A stretch of 64,000 nucleotides of DNA from SIG587 sp045544035 (GCA_045544035.1 JAZPYE010000007.1:1-64000); one strand, 5' to 3'; shown: positions 15,615-25,110, counted from the first letter of the stretch. Program-made: numbers and translations. The notes: generated from the sequence alone by a model not told the origin.

Positions 15615-17552
15615 TTAAATATCCAAATCGGTTGCAAAGACCGCGTTTTCTTCTATAAATTGCTTTCTGGGCTCAACCTCTTCACCCATAAGCATTGTAA
15701 AGGTTTCGTTTGCAAGCTCGGCATCGCTCATTGTAACCTGCAAAAATGTTCTGCGCTCGGGGTCAAGGGTGGTTTCCCAAAGCTGGTCGGGGTCCATTTC
15801 ACCAAGACCTTTATAACGCTGAACATCGGCTGTGCCGCCAAGCTTTTCAATATATTCAGCCTTTTCCTCATCGGTAAAGGCATCAAAATGCTGTTTGCCC
15901 TTTGAAACACGGAAAAGGGGAGGCTGTGCTAAATAAATGTGTCCTGTTTCAATAAGCTGTGGCATATAGCGGAAGAAGAAGGTGAGCAGCAGTGTTCTAA
16001 TGTGGCTTCCATCAACATCGGCATCGGCCATAATAACAATTTTATCATAACGTAACTTTGAAATGTCAAAGTTTTCGCCGATTCCGGTGCCCAAAGCCAC
16101 AATAACGGGGGTTAGCTTATCGTTGCCGTAAACCTTGTCATCTCTTGCCTTTTCAACGTTGAGCATTTTACCCCAAAGCGGGAGAATTGCCTGGTAGGTT
16201 GAGTTTCTGCCCTCAACAGCCGAACCGCCTGCAGAATCACCCTCAACGATGTAAATTTCGGTTTTGGTTGCATCATCGGAAATGCAGTCCTTAAGTTTTT
16301 CGGGCATTCTTGTTTTACCGCCAATTCCCGATTTATTTCTCGATGCATCTCTTGCCTTTTGAGCCGCCTCACGGGCGTTTGATGCCGCAATTGCCTTATC
16401 AATAACAATTTTAGCATCGGCAGGGTTTTCTTCTAGGTATTTATAAAGCTGGTCGTTAATGATGTCACGCACCATTTGACCAATTGAGGTGTTACCAAGC
16501 TTTGCCTTTGTTTGGCTTTCAAACTGCGCATCGGCAAGTTTAACCGAAACAACGGCAACGAGGCCCTCCATAATATCCTCACCCTTAAGGTTATCGGAAT
16601 CGACCTTTAACTTTTTAAAGTCGTGAGCATACTTATTAACAACTCTGGTCACCGTTTGGCGGAAAGCCTGCTCGTGGGTGCCTCCATCTATAGTGTGCAG
16701 TGTGTTAGCAAAGGACATAATTTTATTATCATAGGCTGTTGACCACATAAGTGCAATTTCAGCCGTTGAGTCACCCTTTGTGCCCGATAAATAAATAATA
16801 TCGGAAATGGGGTCCTTTTTAATTCCCTTAAGGAGATAGCTTACATATTCCTTAATACCGCCCTCAAACATAAGGTCATCGGTTCTTTTTTCAAAAACAT
16901 CGGAACGCTTGTCCTCTAAAACAATTCTAATGCCTGCATTAAGAAATGCCTGCTCACGAAGACGATTAAGTAAAATATCATAATCATAAGTAGTTGTGTC
17001 GGTAAATATTGTGGGGTCAGGCTTAAAAGTAACGGTGGTTCCTGTTTCACTTGTTTTGCCAATTTTCTCAAGGTCGGTTACAATAACGCCCTTTTCATAG
17101 CGCTGTTTGTAAATATCTGCACCGTCCTTAACCTCAACCTCAAGCCAAGAGGAGAGCGCGTTAACAACCGATGCGCCAACACCGTGCAAACCACCCGAAA
17201 CCTTATAGCCGCTGCCGCCAAACTTACCGCCTGCGTGAAGAATGGTGAAAACAACGGTAACCGAGGGAATTCCCTTTTGGGGATTAATACCAACGGGGAT
17301 ACCACGGCCGTTATCGGTAACACGAATTACACCATCATCAAGAATCTCTACAGTTATTTTTGTACAATAGCCTGCAAGTGCCTCATCTATAGAGTTGTCA
17401 ACAATCTCATAAACAAGGTGGTGTAAACCGCGCTCACCTGTTGAGCCTATGTACATACCCGGGCGTTTTCTTACCGCTTCAAGACCCTCAAGCACCTGAA
17501 TTGAAGATTCATCATAATTTTCGGTGACCTGTACTTTTAAATTCTCGCTCAT
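15615..17552 (-). CDS. gyrB: DNA gyrase subunit B
   Basis: 645 residues, the short Firmicute form. It is the ATP-driven subunit of gyrase. The GHKL ATPase site includes YIGSTGERGLHHLVYEIVDN and DNGRGIPVG; the Toprim domain has EGDSAGGSA and DADVDGSHIRTLLLTF; the C-terminus has RYKGLGEMDP. The start is ATG 17552 with an AGGAG site; an in-frame TTG at 17570 overlaps that site and is rejected. The second parS lies about 45 bases upstream, between gyrB and remB. Confidence 0.98.
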   Translation of the reverse strand: MSENLKVQVTENYDESSIQVLEGLEAVRKRPGMYIGSTGERGLHHLVYEIVDNSIDEALAGYCTKITVEILDDGVIRVTDNGRGIPVGINPQKGIPSVTVVFTILHAGGKFGGSGYKVSGGLHGVGASVVNALSSWLEVEVKDGADIYKQRYEKGVIVTDLEKIGKTSETGTTVTFKPDPTIFTDTTTYDYDILLNRLREQAFLNAGIRIVLEDKRSDVFEKRTDDLMFEGGIKEYVSYLLKGIKKDPISDIIYLSGTKGDSTAEIALMWSTAYDNKIMSFANTLHTIDGGTHEQAFRQTVTRVVNKYAHDFKKLKVDSDNLKGEDIMEGLVAVVSVKLADAQFESQTKAKLGNTSIGQMVRDIINDQLYKYLEENPADAKIVIDKAIAASNAREAAQKARDASRNKSGIGGKTRMPEKLKDCISDDATKTEIYIVEGDSAGGSAVEGRNSTYQAILPLWGKMLNVEKARDDKVYGNDKLTPVIVALGTGIGENFDISKLRYDKIVIMADADVDGSHIRTLLLTFFFRYMPQLIETGHIYLAQPPLFRVSKGKQHFDAFTDEEKAEYIEKLGGTADVQRYKGLGEMDPDQLWETTLDPERRTFLQVTMSDAELANETFTMLMGEEVEPRKQFIEENAVFATDLDI

Positions 17553-17596
17553 TTTTAATCTCCTGTTCAATAAATATGGAAACCATTTATTTAAAA

Positions 17597-17612
17597 TGTT
17601 TCACGTGAAACA
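17597..17612. other. parS centromere site 2
   Basis: A second perfect TGTTTCACGTGAAACA, identical to the one at 11964-11979, in the gap between gyrB and remB. Confidence 0.95.
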
Positions 17613-17630
17613 TTTATTTTTTAAAAATTC

Positions 17631-17891
17631 TCACATTTTTTCAAGAAAACCGCTTCTTTTTAGCAGTGTTGTTGGCGAAATTTGAGAAAGATATATTTTT
17701 TGCTCTCCTTTTTCTTTGCATAAAATAAAGGATTTTGGCAGTTCATAAGAAACAACCGAAACCTGCCCTTTTTTTTCTGCTTCATTTAAAAATTTTCGGG
17801 TTTTTTTTGAAACAGTTGTTGTATCAAGATCAAAAATACCTATAATATCCTCGGTTTTAATAACCTTTTCCTGCCCTAAATGAAGATACAT
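17631..17891 (-). CDS. remB: Extracellular matrix regulatory protein RemB (DUF370, YaaB) homologue
   Basis: 86 residues with the DUF370 start MYLHLGQEKVIKTEDIIGIF and the later SYELPKSFILCKEKGEQKIYLSQISPxTL pattern, typical of the RemB/YaaB protein found between recF and gyrB in Firmicutes. In Bacillus subtilis remB affects matrix gene expression. The start ATG 17891 follows GAGGAAT; a TTG at 17906 overlaps that site. The remB start lies only four bases beyond the end of recF, within one operon. Confidence 0.88.
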   Translation of the reverse strand: MYLHLGQEKVIKTEDIIGIFDLDTTTVSKKTRKFLNEAEKKGQVSVVSYELPKSFILCKEKGEQKIYLSQISPTTLLKRSGFLEKM

Positions 17892-17895
17892 TTTT

Positions 17896-18963
17896 TTATT
17901 CCTCAATTTTTCCTTTTTTTATTTCTATTTTCTTACCTTCCTTTAATCGGTCGACAACATCAGGCTCACAGCAGGTTATAAGCACCTGCCAACCCTTTAT
18001 GTGGTTTAAAATATATTCCTGCCTTGAAGGGTCTAGTTCACTCATAACATCATCAAGCAGCGCCACGGGAAATTCCCCTGTTATCTTTTTAATAACATGG
18101 GCTTCGCTAAGTTTTAAACTAAGCGCCACGCTTCTCATTTGTCCCTGTGAGCCAAATTTTCTCGCATTTAGCCCGTTTATTAAAAATTCAATATCATCAC
18201 GGTGAGGTCCTGCCGAGGTTATTCCTGCAAGAGCGTCACTCTTCCTAGAATTAACAAGATATTGTGCAAAATTTTCTTCATTTGCGCTGTTTAGATAATT
18301 TATGTTTATTTTTTCTTTTTCACCAGACAAACCACTGTAAATTTCGGTTAAGATGGGTGTTATAAGTTCAATGTATCTTAAACGGTATTTAATTATTTTT
18401 TTACCGTTTTCGCAAATTTCAGCTTCAAATGCAGATAAAATCTTTAAATCAATATTTTCTTTTAAACTCTGCTTTAAAATTGCATTGCGCTGGGTCACAG
18501 CACGGGTGTAATCCTTTAAATAATTTATGTATTTAGGATAAAGCTGACCTATTGCAATATCAATAAAGCGGCGGCGCTCCTTTGGACCGTCTTTTATTAG
18601 AGAAAGGTCTGAAGGGGAGAAAACAATGGCATAAAAATTTCCTGCAAGCATGCCGGGTGATGAAAGAGGTTTTGAATTTATAAATGCTTTGCGCCTGTTT
18701 TCAATAATAATTTTTTCATCTTTTTCAACACCGTTTGATTTAAATGTTAAATCAAGAACTGCTTTTTCAGAGTTTAACATTTTAATTTCGCTGTCCTTAG
18801 CGCCTCTAAAACTTTTAGCACCTGTAAAAAGCCACACAGCCTCAATTAAATTTGTTTTGCCCTGTGCATTTTCACCATAAATAACATTTATCCCATCACT
18901 TGGAAAAAAAGAAATTTCTTTTATATTGCGAAAATTTTTAATTTTTAAACTTTTAATTTTCAT
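17896..18963 (-). CDS. recF: DNA replication and repair protein RecF
   Basis: 355 residues. RecF is an ABC-like ATPase that helps load RecA at gaps. Walker A GENAQGKTN at 30-38, the FSPSDLSLIKDGPKERRRFID block, the signature region FGSQGQMRSVALSLKLSEA and Walker B ALLDDVMSELD are all seen. It overlaps the upstream S4-domain gene by 11 bases, a sign of translational coupling, and precedes remB. Confidence 0.96.
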   Translation of the reverse strand: MKIKSLKIKNFRNIKEISFFPSDGINVIYGENAQGKTNLIEAVWLFTGAKSFRGAKDSEIKMLNSEKAVLDLTFKSNGVEKDEKIIIENRRKAFINSKPLSSPGMLAGNFYAIVFSPSDLSLIKDGPKERRRFIDIAIGQLYPKYINYLKDYTRAVTQRNAILKQSLKENIDLKILSAFEAEICENGKKIIKYRLRYIELITPILTEIYSGLSGEKEKININYLNSANEENFAQYLVNSRKSDALAGITSAGPHRDDIEFLINGLNARKFGSQGQMRSVALSLKLSEAHVIKKITGEFPVALLDDVMSELDPSRQEYILNHIKGWQVLITCCEPDVVDRLKEGKKIEIKKGKIEE

Positions 18964-19168
18964 TTTCTATAACAAAATTTTGTCCTTCAAAGGTAAAAAC
19001 ATCACCTGAATATAATTTTTTGCCCCTCATTAAACAAATTTCGCCGTTTACAGCCACTTCTCCATTTTGAATTACTATTTTCGCGTGTCCACCTGTCCCC
19101 ACGGCTGAGGCTAATTTTAAGGCCGAATCAAGTTTTATAAATTTTTCTTTTATATAAACCTTTTTCAT
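18953..19168 (-). CDS. yaaA: S4 domain RNA-binding protein (YaaA family)
   Basis: 71 residues forming a single S4 domain (KLDSALKLASAVGTGGHAKI...GEVAVNGEICLMRGKKLYSGD). This small gene is typically found between dnaN and recF in Firmicutes; RNA binding is expected, but its target is uncertain. It starts three bases after dnaN ends and overlaps recF. Confidence 0.92.
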   Translation of the reverse strand: MKKVYIKEKFIKLDSALKLASAVGTGGHAKIVIQNGEVAVNGEICLMRGKKLYSGDVFTFEGQNFVIENEN

Positions 19169-19171
19169 TTT

Positions 19172-20272
19172 TTATTTTAACCTCATGGGCATAATCATAT
19201 ATTTATATTCATCGTGTTCGGTGGGATTAATAACAACGCCTGAATTTGCGCCATTAAAAAGAATTTCAACCCTTTCTTCCTCTGTTGCCTTTAAAGCCTC
19301 TAATAAATAGCGGCTGTTAAGACCAATTTCAAATGAAGCACCCTCAAGAGAAATTTCATATTCCTCTTTAGCGCGGCCAACTGCAGTAGCGCAAGAAAAG
19401 GAAATTTTATCCTCCTCAAAAAGACAACGAACAGGTGTTGAAAAACTGTCACTTATAATAATTGACATTCTCTCAATAATGTTAATTAAATCCCTTGTGT
19501 TAATAAAAACTCTTTGTTTAAATTCATCGGGAATGGTTTTTTTGTAATTTACAAAATCACCCTCAAAAACACGTGATATAAAGGTATAACCATTAATAAT
19601 GAAGGCAACAAGCTTTCTTGAAATTTTAATATCAACATCCTCACAGTCTTCACCAATAAGTTTTACAACCTCGCTTATTGATTTACCGGGAATAATGAAT
19701 TCAAAATTTTTATCAGTTGCAACCTTTTGGCGGCGAATTGCAAGGCGATAACCATCAATGGCAACAAACTGTAAGGTTTTATTTTCCACCGAAACATTTA
19801 CACCTGTTAAAATTGGGCGGGTTCCCTCATTTTGAGCAACAGCAAAAAGTGTTCCTCTCACCATATCCTTTAAAATTTCGGCCTCAATGGTTACATTTTC
19901 GCCCTCAGAAAAGAAGGGAACCTCTGGATAAACCTTGGCATCCATTCCCATAATGTCAAAAACAGCGCCGCCTGATGAAATGTGGCACATTAAACGGTCA
20001 TCACTTTCAATTCTAACCTGAATTCCGTTCATTCTTCTTAAAATATCAGAAAGAAAGCGTGCAGGAAGAACAATATCTCCTTCTACACTTGTGTTGGCAT
20101 AAATTTCCTTTTTAATACCCATTTCAAGGTTATAAGATAAAAGTGTTATTTTTCCCTTTTCGGCGCTTATTAAAATTCCCTCTAAAACGGGCTGAGAGGT
20201 TTTGTTTGATACAATCCTTGATAAATTAGTTACAGCATCAAGCAGTTTTTCTCTTTCAACTTCAAAAATCAT
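19172..20272 (-). CDS. dnaN: DNA polymerase III sliding clamp, beta subunit
   Basis: 366 residues, the normal three-domain clamp length. It encircles DNA and tethers the polymerase. The C-terminus YMIMPMRL and blocks such as NEGTRPILTGVNV and LNSRYLLEAL are typical. The start ATG 20272 follows AGGAG. It is the second gene of the dnaA block, separated from dnaA by the candidate origin. Confidence 0.97.
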   Translation of the reverse strand: MIFEVEREKLLDAVTNLSRIVSNKTSQPVLEGILISAEKGKITLLSYNLEMGIKKEIYANTSVEGDIVLPARFLSDILRRMNGIQVRIESDDRLMCHISSGGAVFDIMGMDAKVYPEVPFFSEGENVTIEAEILKDMVRGTLFAVAQNEGTRPILTGVNVSVENKTLQFVAIDGYRLAIRRQKVATDKNFEFIIPGKSISEVVKLIGEDCEDVDIKISRKLVAFIINGYTFISRVFEGDFVNYKKTIPDEFKQRVFINTRDLINIIERMSIIISDSFSTPVRCLFEEDKISFSCATAVGRAKEEYEISLEGASFEIGLNSRYLLEALKATEEERVEILFNGANSGVVINPTEHDEYKYMIMPMRLK

Positions 20273-20492
20273 AAAAATTCTCCTTTAAAAGAATATTTTA
20301 ATTATCAGTATTATTATATTATGTGGAAATGTGGGATAAGTATTTAAATCCCTTTAAAACAAAGAAAAAAAAAGGTGGAAAAAAATTTAATAAAAATTGA
20401 ATAAAAAATATGATAAAAAAGTTATAAACGGGGGTGTTAATAAGTAAAGGTTAAATTATGTTAAAATTGGGGATAACTTGTCCTAAAAAATT
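20273..20492. other. Candidate oriC (dnaA-dnaN intergenic region)
   Basis: About 220 bases, very AT-rich, with several weak DnaA-box-like 9-mers all on one strand: TGTGGAAAT at 20322-20330, GTGGGATAA at 20331-20339, GGTGGAAAA at 20374-20382 and TGGGGATAA at 20468-20476 (TTATCCCCA on the other strand, one mismatch from TTATCCACA). A-rich tracts between them could serve for unwinding. This matches the position of the second half of Firmicute origins. The boxes are weak, so the call is tentative. Confidence 0.45.
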
Positions 20493-21806
20493 TTACTGCG
20501 CTTCCTGCAAATTTCTTATCATGTTTTCAATCATTTCTTTTTCGTAAGGCTTGTCTTTTAAAAAATTTTCAATTTTCTTAATGTTATAAAGCACGGTGGT
20601 GTGGTCACGGCCAAAATGGTCTCCAATTGCTTTATAGGACATATCGGTCATTTCTCTTACTATAAACATTGCAACCTGGCGCGCCTGAGCTAACTGTTGG
20701 GTTTTACGATTTGAATAAATATCGGCTTCGGAAACGTTATAAGAACGGGCAACCTCGCTTATAATTTTTTCAACGCGAACGGGCTCTGGCGCCGAATCAT
20801 CAACAACTTTTTTAATAAAATCCTGAACAACCGAAACGGTGGGGGTGCCGCCCTGAATTTGAACATAGGCTTTAATGTTTTTAACAACGCCTTCAAGCTG
20901 CCTTGTGTTTTTCTTAATATGGTCGGCAATAAGGAAAACAAGGGAATCATCAATGGTGAGATTTAATTCGTTTGCCTTTTTCTTTATAATTCCAACCCGT
21001 GTTTCAAAATCAGGAGGGGTAATATCAGCGAAAAGACCGCCCTCAAATCGGGAGCGAATGCGGTCATCAAGGGTTTTAATATCCTTTGGAGGTCTGTCCA
21101 TTGTAACAATGATTTTTTTATTGTTTTGGTAAAGAGCGTTGAAGGTGTTAAAAAATTCCTCCTGGGTTTGCTCCTTACCGGCAATAAACTGAATGTCATC
21201 AATAAGCAAAATATCCACCGAACGGAAACGGTTTCTGAATTCGGTTATGGTGCCATCCTTAATTGCGGCAATCATTTGGTTTGTGAAATCTTCACACCTT
21301 AAATATTCAATTTTGCGTGAGGGGAAATGCTTTAGAGAATGATTTTTAACCGCCAGTAGCAGATGGGTTTTGCCAACGCCCGAATTACCGTAAATAACAA
21401 GAGGGGTTTGGGCATTTGACTCGTTGTTTGCAATAGAAAAGGATGCCGCGTGGGCAAAGCGGTTTGTGGGGCCAACGATAAAGTTATCAAAGGTAAAGCA
21501 TGAGGCAAAGGAAAAATCTTCGGCAACCTGTTCAGTTAGAACTGAACCGTTTTCATCCTCAATTAAAATAATGATTTCAAAATCAATTCCCATAATTTGT
21601 TTTAAGGCACTTTTTAAAAGCTGGGTGTAGTTATCCTCAATGATACCTTTTTTATATTCATTATCAATTCCCATAACGAACTCGCCGGCGCGAAGCTCAA
21701 TGGGGTGAAGGTCCTTAAGCCAGCAGTTAAAGGCAACCTCGGTGATACTCTCAAGGCAAACCTCTTTAACGGCGGCCCAAACATCGTTTAGTGATTCTAT
21801 CTTCAA
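20493..21806 (-). CDS. dnaA: Chromosomal replication initiator protein DnaA
   Basis: 437 residues. DnaA binds origin boxes and opens the DNA. Walker A GNSGVGKTHLL at 140-150, Walker B ILLIDDIQFIAGKEQTQEEF, box VII region RIRSRFEGGLFADI and the domain IV DNA-binding motif GRDHTTVLYNIKKIE are present. Domain II between the N-terminal domain and the ATPase is short. The start codon is TTG (21806-21804) behind a strong GGGGAGGA. Genes to the left run leftwards and most genes to the right run rightwards, as expected around an origin. Confidence 0.98.
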   Translation of the reverse strand: MKIESLNDVWAAVKEVCLESITEVAFNCWLKDLHPIELRAGEFVMGIDNEYKKGIIEDNYTQLLKSALKQIMGIDFEIIILIEDENGSVLTEQVAEDFSFASCFTFDNFIVGPTNRFAHAASFSIANNESNAQTPLVIYGNSGVGKTHLLLAVKNHSLKHFPSRKIEYLRCEDFTNQMIAAIKDGTITEFRNRFRSVDILLIDDIQFIAGKEQTQEEFFNTFNALYQNNKKIIVTMDRPPKDIKTLDDRIRSRFEGGLFADITPPDFETRVGIIKKKANELNLTIDDSLVFLIADHIKKNTRQLEGVVKNIKAYVQIQGGTPTVSVVQDFIKKVVDDSAPEPVRVEKIISEVARSYNVSEADIYSNRKTQQLAQARQVAMFIVREMTDMSYKAIGDHFGRDHTTVLYNIKKIENFLKDKPYEKEMIENMIRNLQEAQ

Positions 21807-22100
21807 AATATTTCCTCCCCTGCATTTTTTATTGTATTAAGTTAAATAAATAATTATATATCATAACATTATACATTATAACACTAAAATTTATAAATTA
21901 CAATAAGAAAATATAATATTATATATAATATATAATAAAAACTATAGAAATTCACATTTCTTACAAAAAGAGTACAAAAAGAAGGCAAAATTTAAAACCC
22001 CGCAGGGCTCAAATTTAAAGGTTTTAAGAAAAAATGTATTATTTAGAAAATAACAGCAAAAATAAAAAGGAACAAAAATAAAAAAGGAGAAAAGGAAAAA
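21807..22100. other. AT-rich region upstream of dnaA
   Basis: Nearly 300 bases between the divergent dnaA and ABC importer genes, extremely AT-rich (long alternating AT around 21910-21940). No good DnaA boxes are seen here; the best 9-mers have two mismatches. It holds the dnaA promoter and presumably that of the importer operon, and could be the AT-rich part of a bipartite origin. Confidence 0.5.
21875..21903 (-). promoter_or_regulatory. Likely dnaA promoter
   Basis: Minus strand TTGTAA (21903-21898), 17-base spacer, TATAAT (21880-21875), about 70 bases before the TTG start of dnaA. The region is so AT-rich that other -10 matches exist nearby. Confidence 0.5.
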
Positions 22101-23429
22101 ATGAAAAAAATAATTTCTTTAATTTTTGCTATTATTTTGTGTTTTAGCCTCACATTCACCCTGGCAGGCTGTAACAAAAAGGAAACAGCGCAGGTTTATT
22201 TTTTAAATTTTAAACCTGAAAGTGCCAAGGTGTACGGTGAAATCGCCAAGGCTTACGAAAAAGAAAAAGGGGTTAAAATTAAGGTTGTAACGGCCTCATC
22301 CGGGGCTTATGAGCAAACCTTAAAATCAGAAATCGCCAAGGATTTTGCCCCCACAATTTTTCAGATTAACGGCCCTGTTGGTTACACCGCCTGGAAGGAT
22401 TACTGTTTAGACCTTAAAGATACCACACTTTATAACATTTTAACCGACAAGGCGCTGGCTGTAAGAGATGGCGATGGCGTTTTTGCCGTTCCTTATGTGG
22501 TTGAGGGCTACGGTATCATTTACAACGGGGAAATTATGGAAAAATATTTTAGTCTTTCTACTAAAAAGACAAAAATATCCTCTACTTCCGAAATTAATTC
22601 CTTTGACGCCCTAAAGGCAGTGGCAGAGGATATGACCGCCCACAAAAAGGAGCTGGGCATTGAGGGCGCCTTTGCCTCCACCTCGCTTATTTCAGGTGAG
22701 GATTGGCGAAGCCACACCCACCTTGCAAACATTCCTATTCACTATGAATTTAAGGACAGCGAAAACGCGCCATTAACCGTTTTGCAAACGGCGGAAATTT
22801 CCTTTAAGCACGCCGATAATTATAAAAAACTGTTTGATTTATTCCTTAACAATTCAGTCACCGAAAAGGGCTTGCTTGGCACAAAATCGGTTGCCGATTC
22901 CATGGCGGAATTCGCCCTCGGCAAAGCGGCAATGGTGCAAAACGGCAGCTGGAGCTATTCCCAAATTGCCGAGGTAAAGGGCAATACCGTAAAGGCGGAT
23001 AAAATTGGCTTTTTGCCTCTTTTTATGGACTTTGAAGGGGAAGAAAACCAGGGCATTTGCATTGGCACCGAAAATTATTTAGCCATTAACAAAAAAGCAA
23101 CTGCCGAACAGCAAAAGGCTTCTCTCGATTTTCTCACATGGCTTTTCACAGAGGAAAACGGCAAGCGTTTTGTAAGTGAGGAGCTGGGCTTTTTGACCCC
23201 GTTTACAACCTTTTCGGCAGAAGATGCGCCAAACGACCCGCTATCAAAAGAGGTTGTTAGGTTTATGAACGATAAAACAAAGGATAATGTGCCCTGGACC
23301 TTCACCTCATTCCCGGGCGAAATTTTCAAAAAGGCATTTGGCGGAGCGCTCCTTGAATATGCTCAAGGGTCAAAGACCTTTGATGATGTTATAAAAACAG
23401 TAAAGGAAAAATGGAAGGAAGCAAGGTGA
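22101..23429 (+). CDS. ABC transporter sugar-binding lipoprotein (family 1 solute-binding protein)
   Basis: 442 residues. It has a lipoprotein signal peptide with lipobox LAGC and Cys24, so it is anchored outside the membrane. The body reads as a maltose/carbohydrate-type binding protein: AQVYFLNFKPESAKVYGEIA at the start, then FAVPYVVEGYGIIYN, FALGKAAMVQNGSW and LAINKKATAEQQKASLDFL. It is first in an operon with two permeases and malQ, so malto-oligosaccharide uptake is likely. Start ATG 22101 after AAAGGAGAAAAGG. Confidence 0.9.
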   Translation: MKKIISLIFAIILCFSLTFTLAGCNKKETAQVYFLNFKPESAKVYGEIAKAYEKEKGVKIKVVTASSGAYEQTLKSEIAKDFAPTIFQINGPVGYTAWKDYCLDLKDTTLYNILTDKALAVRDGDGVFAVPYVVEGYGIIYNGEIMEKYFSLSTKKTKISSTSEINSFDALKAVAEDMTAHKKELGIEGAFASTSLISGEDWRSHTHLANIPIHYEFKDSENAPLTVLQTAEISFKHADNYKKLFDLFLNNSVTEKGLLGTKSVADSMAEFALGKAAMVQNGSWSYSQIAEVKGNTVKADKIGFLPLFMDFEGEENQGICIGTENYLAINKKATAEQQKASLDFLTWLFTEENGKRFVSEELGFLTPFTTFSAEDAPNDPLSKEVVRFMNDKTKDNVPWTFTSFPGEIFKKAFGGALLEYAQGSKTFDDVIKTVKEKWKEAR

Positions 23430-24298
23430 AAGGGATGATTAAACGGGGAAAAGGGGATTTTATAATCTTTGCTCTCCCAACCCTTATCTGTTTTACAGTT
23501 GCCTTCATTATTCCCTTTGTTATGGGGCTTTACCTTTCCTTCACCTCATTTACCACCGTGAGTGATGCCACATTTGTGGGGCTCCAAAATTTTGTAAATA
23601 TTTTTAAAAACGGTGGAGAGTTTTTGGCTTCCCTAAAATTCACCCTGCTTTTCACCCTTGTCAGCGTTTTAACCGTTAATGTTTTCGGTTTCCTGCTTGC
23701 CCTGCTGCTCACCTCATCGGTTCGTGGCAAAACCTTTTATCGCACCGTGTTTTTTATGCCCAACCTCATCGGCGGAATAGTGCTGGGTTACATTTGGCAG
23801 CTGGTGCTTAACGGTATTTTAAGAAATTTCGGAGTAACGCTTACCACAAGCGAGGTTTACGGCTTTTTCGGCCTTATGGTTTTAATGAACTGGCAAATGA
23901 TAGGTTATATGATGGTCATTTTCGTTGCGGGAATTTCCTCACTGCCCACTCAAATGCTGGAGGCGGCAAGGGTGGATGGCGCAAACTATTTCACCACACT
24001 TTTAAGGGTGATTTTGCCCAATTTAAAGGAAAGCTTCACAATTTGCCTTTTCTTAACCCTAACCAATTCCTTTAAACTTTTTGACCAGAACCTAAGCCTT
24101 ACCGGCGGCGCGCCATCGGGAAAAAGCTCAATGCTTGCTCTAAACATTTACGACACGTTTTACGGCAGCGTTGGCAGGGAGGGCCTAGGCCAGGCAAAGG
24201 CGGTAATTTTTTCTATAATTGTTGCCCTTGTGGCGTTTTTACAGTTTTATTTAACCAGAGAAAGGGGCAATAAAAAATGGCAAAAAGAAAAACACTAA
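23426..24298 (+). CDS. ABC transporter permease, carbohydrate uptake (MalF/UgpA type)
   Basis: About 290 residues with six membrane helices. The permease EAA loop is seen as EAARVDGANYFTTLLRVILPN, which contacts the ATPase. GTG 23426 is chosen because it overlaps the stop of the binding protein (GTGA) and has AAGGA six bases upstream; ATG 23411 and ATG 23435 are alternatives. It overlaps the next permease gene by 22 bases. No ATPase gene is in the operon, so a shared MsmX/MsmK-type ATPase encoded elsewhere is expected. Confidence 0.9.
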   Translation: MKGMIKRGKGDFIIFALPTLICFTVAFIIPFVMGLYLSFTSFTTVSDATFVGLQNFVNIFKNGGEFLASLKFTLLFTLVSVLTVNVFGFLLALLLTSSVRGKTFYRTVFFMPNLIGGIVLGYIWQLVLNGILRNFGVTLTTSEVYGFFGLMVLMNWQMIGYMMVIFVAGISSLPTQMLEAARVDGANYFTTLLRVILPNLKESFTICLFLTLTNSFKLFDQNLSLTGGAPSGKSSMLALNIYDTFYGSVGREGLGQAKAVIFSIIVALVAFLQFYLTRERGNKKWQKEKH

Positions 24299-25110
24299 AC
24301 ATTCTTGCCACCCTTTTGCTCATTTTATTAAGCGCCCTTTTCATTTTTCCCATTGCTGTCATAATAATGAATTCCTTTAAAACAAGGTTTGAAATAAGCA
24401 CGGCGCCCTTCACGCTTCCAAACAGCGACACCTTTGCAGGGCTGGAGAATTATATTACGGGAATCACCGAAACAGGTTTTTTATCTGCCTTTTTTTATTC
24501 CCTTTTCATAACCGTTTTTTCGGTTTTAGCCATTGTTTTTTTTACCTCTCAAACGGCGTGGTACATTGTAAGAAGAAAATCTCGATTTACGAAAACGTTG
24601 TATTACGCCTTTGTGTTTGCAATGGTGGTGCCATTTCAAATGGTTATGTTTACCCTATCGAAAACCGCCAATCTTTTAAATCTTGATTCGCCTTTAGGCC
24701 TCGTTTTTATCTATTTGGGTTTTGGCGCGCCCCTTTCGGTGTTCCTTTTTTGCGGCTTTGTGAAAACGGTGCCGCTGGAAATTGAGCAGGCGGCCTTAGT
24801 TGATGGCTGCGGCAGTGTGAGAACCTTTTTCCTTGTGGTTTTTCCCCTTTTAAAGCCAATTTCCACAACGGTGAGCGTGCTTAACGCTATGTGGATTTGG
24901 AACGACTATCTCCTGCCGTATCTCATTATCGGAAGCGAGTATAAAACCATTCCCATTGCCGTTCAGTACCTTCGCGGCGGCTATGGCTCGGTGGATATGG
25001 GCGCCCTTATGGCGGTGCTCACCCTTTCGGTGGTTCCCGTTGTTATTTTTTATTTTTTCGGACAAAAGTTTATCATCGAGGGGGTGGCGGCAGGTGCAGT
25101 CAAGGGGTAA
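24277..25110 (+). CDS. ABC transporter permease, carbohydrate uptake (MalG/UgpE type)
   Basis: 277 residues with six membrane helices and the EAA loop EQAALVDGCGSVRTFFLVVFPLLK. The pair with the previous gene forms the membrane channel of the importer. The ending IIEGVAAGAVKG is typical of MalG-type permeases. Start ATG 24277 after AAAGGGGC. It overlaps malQ by 17 bases. Confidence 0.92.
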   Translation: MAKRKTLNILATLLLILLSALFIFPIAVIIMNSFKTRFEISTAPFTLPNSDTFAGLENYITGITETGFLSAFFYSLFITVFSVLAIVFFTSQTAWYIVRRKSRFTKTLYYAFVFAMVVPFQMVMFTLSKTANLLNLDSPLGLVFIYLGFGAPLSVFLFCGFVKTVPLEIEQAALVDGCGSVRTFFLVVFPLLKPISTTVSVLNAMWIWNDYLLPYLIIGSEYKTIPIAVQYLRGGYGSVDMGALMAVLTLSVVPVVIFYFFGQKFIIEGVAAGAVKG

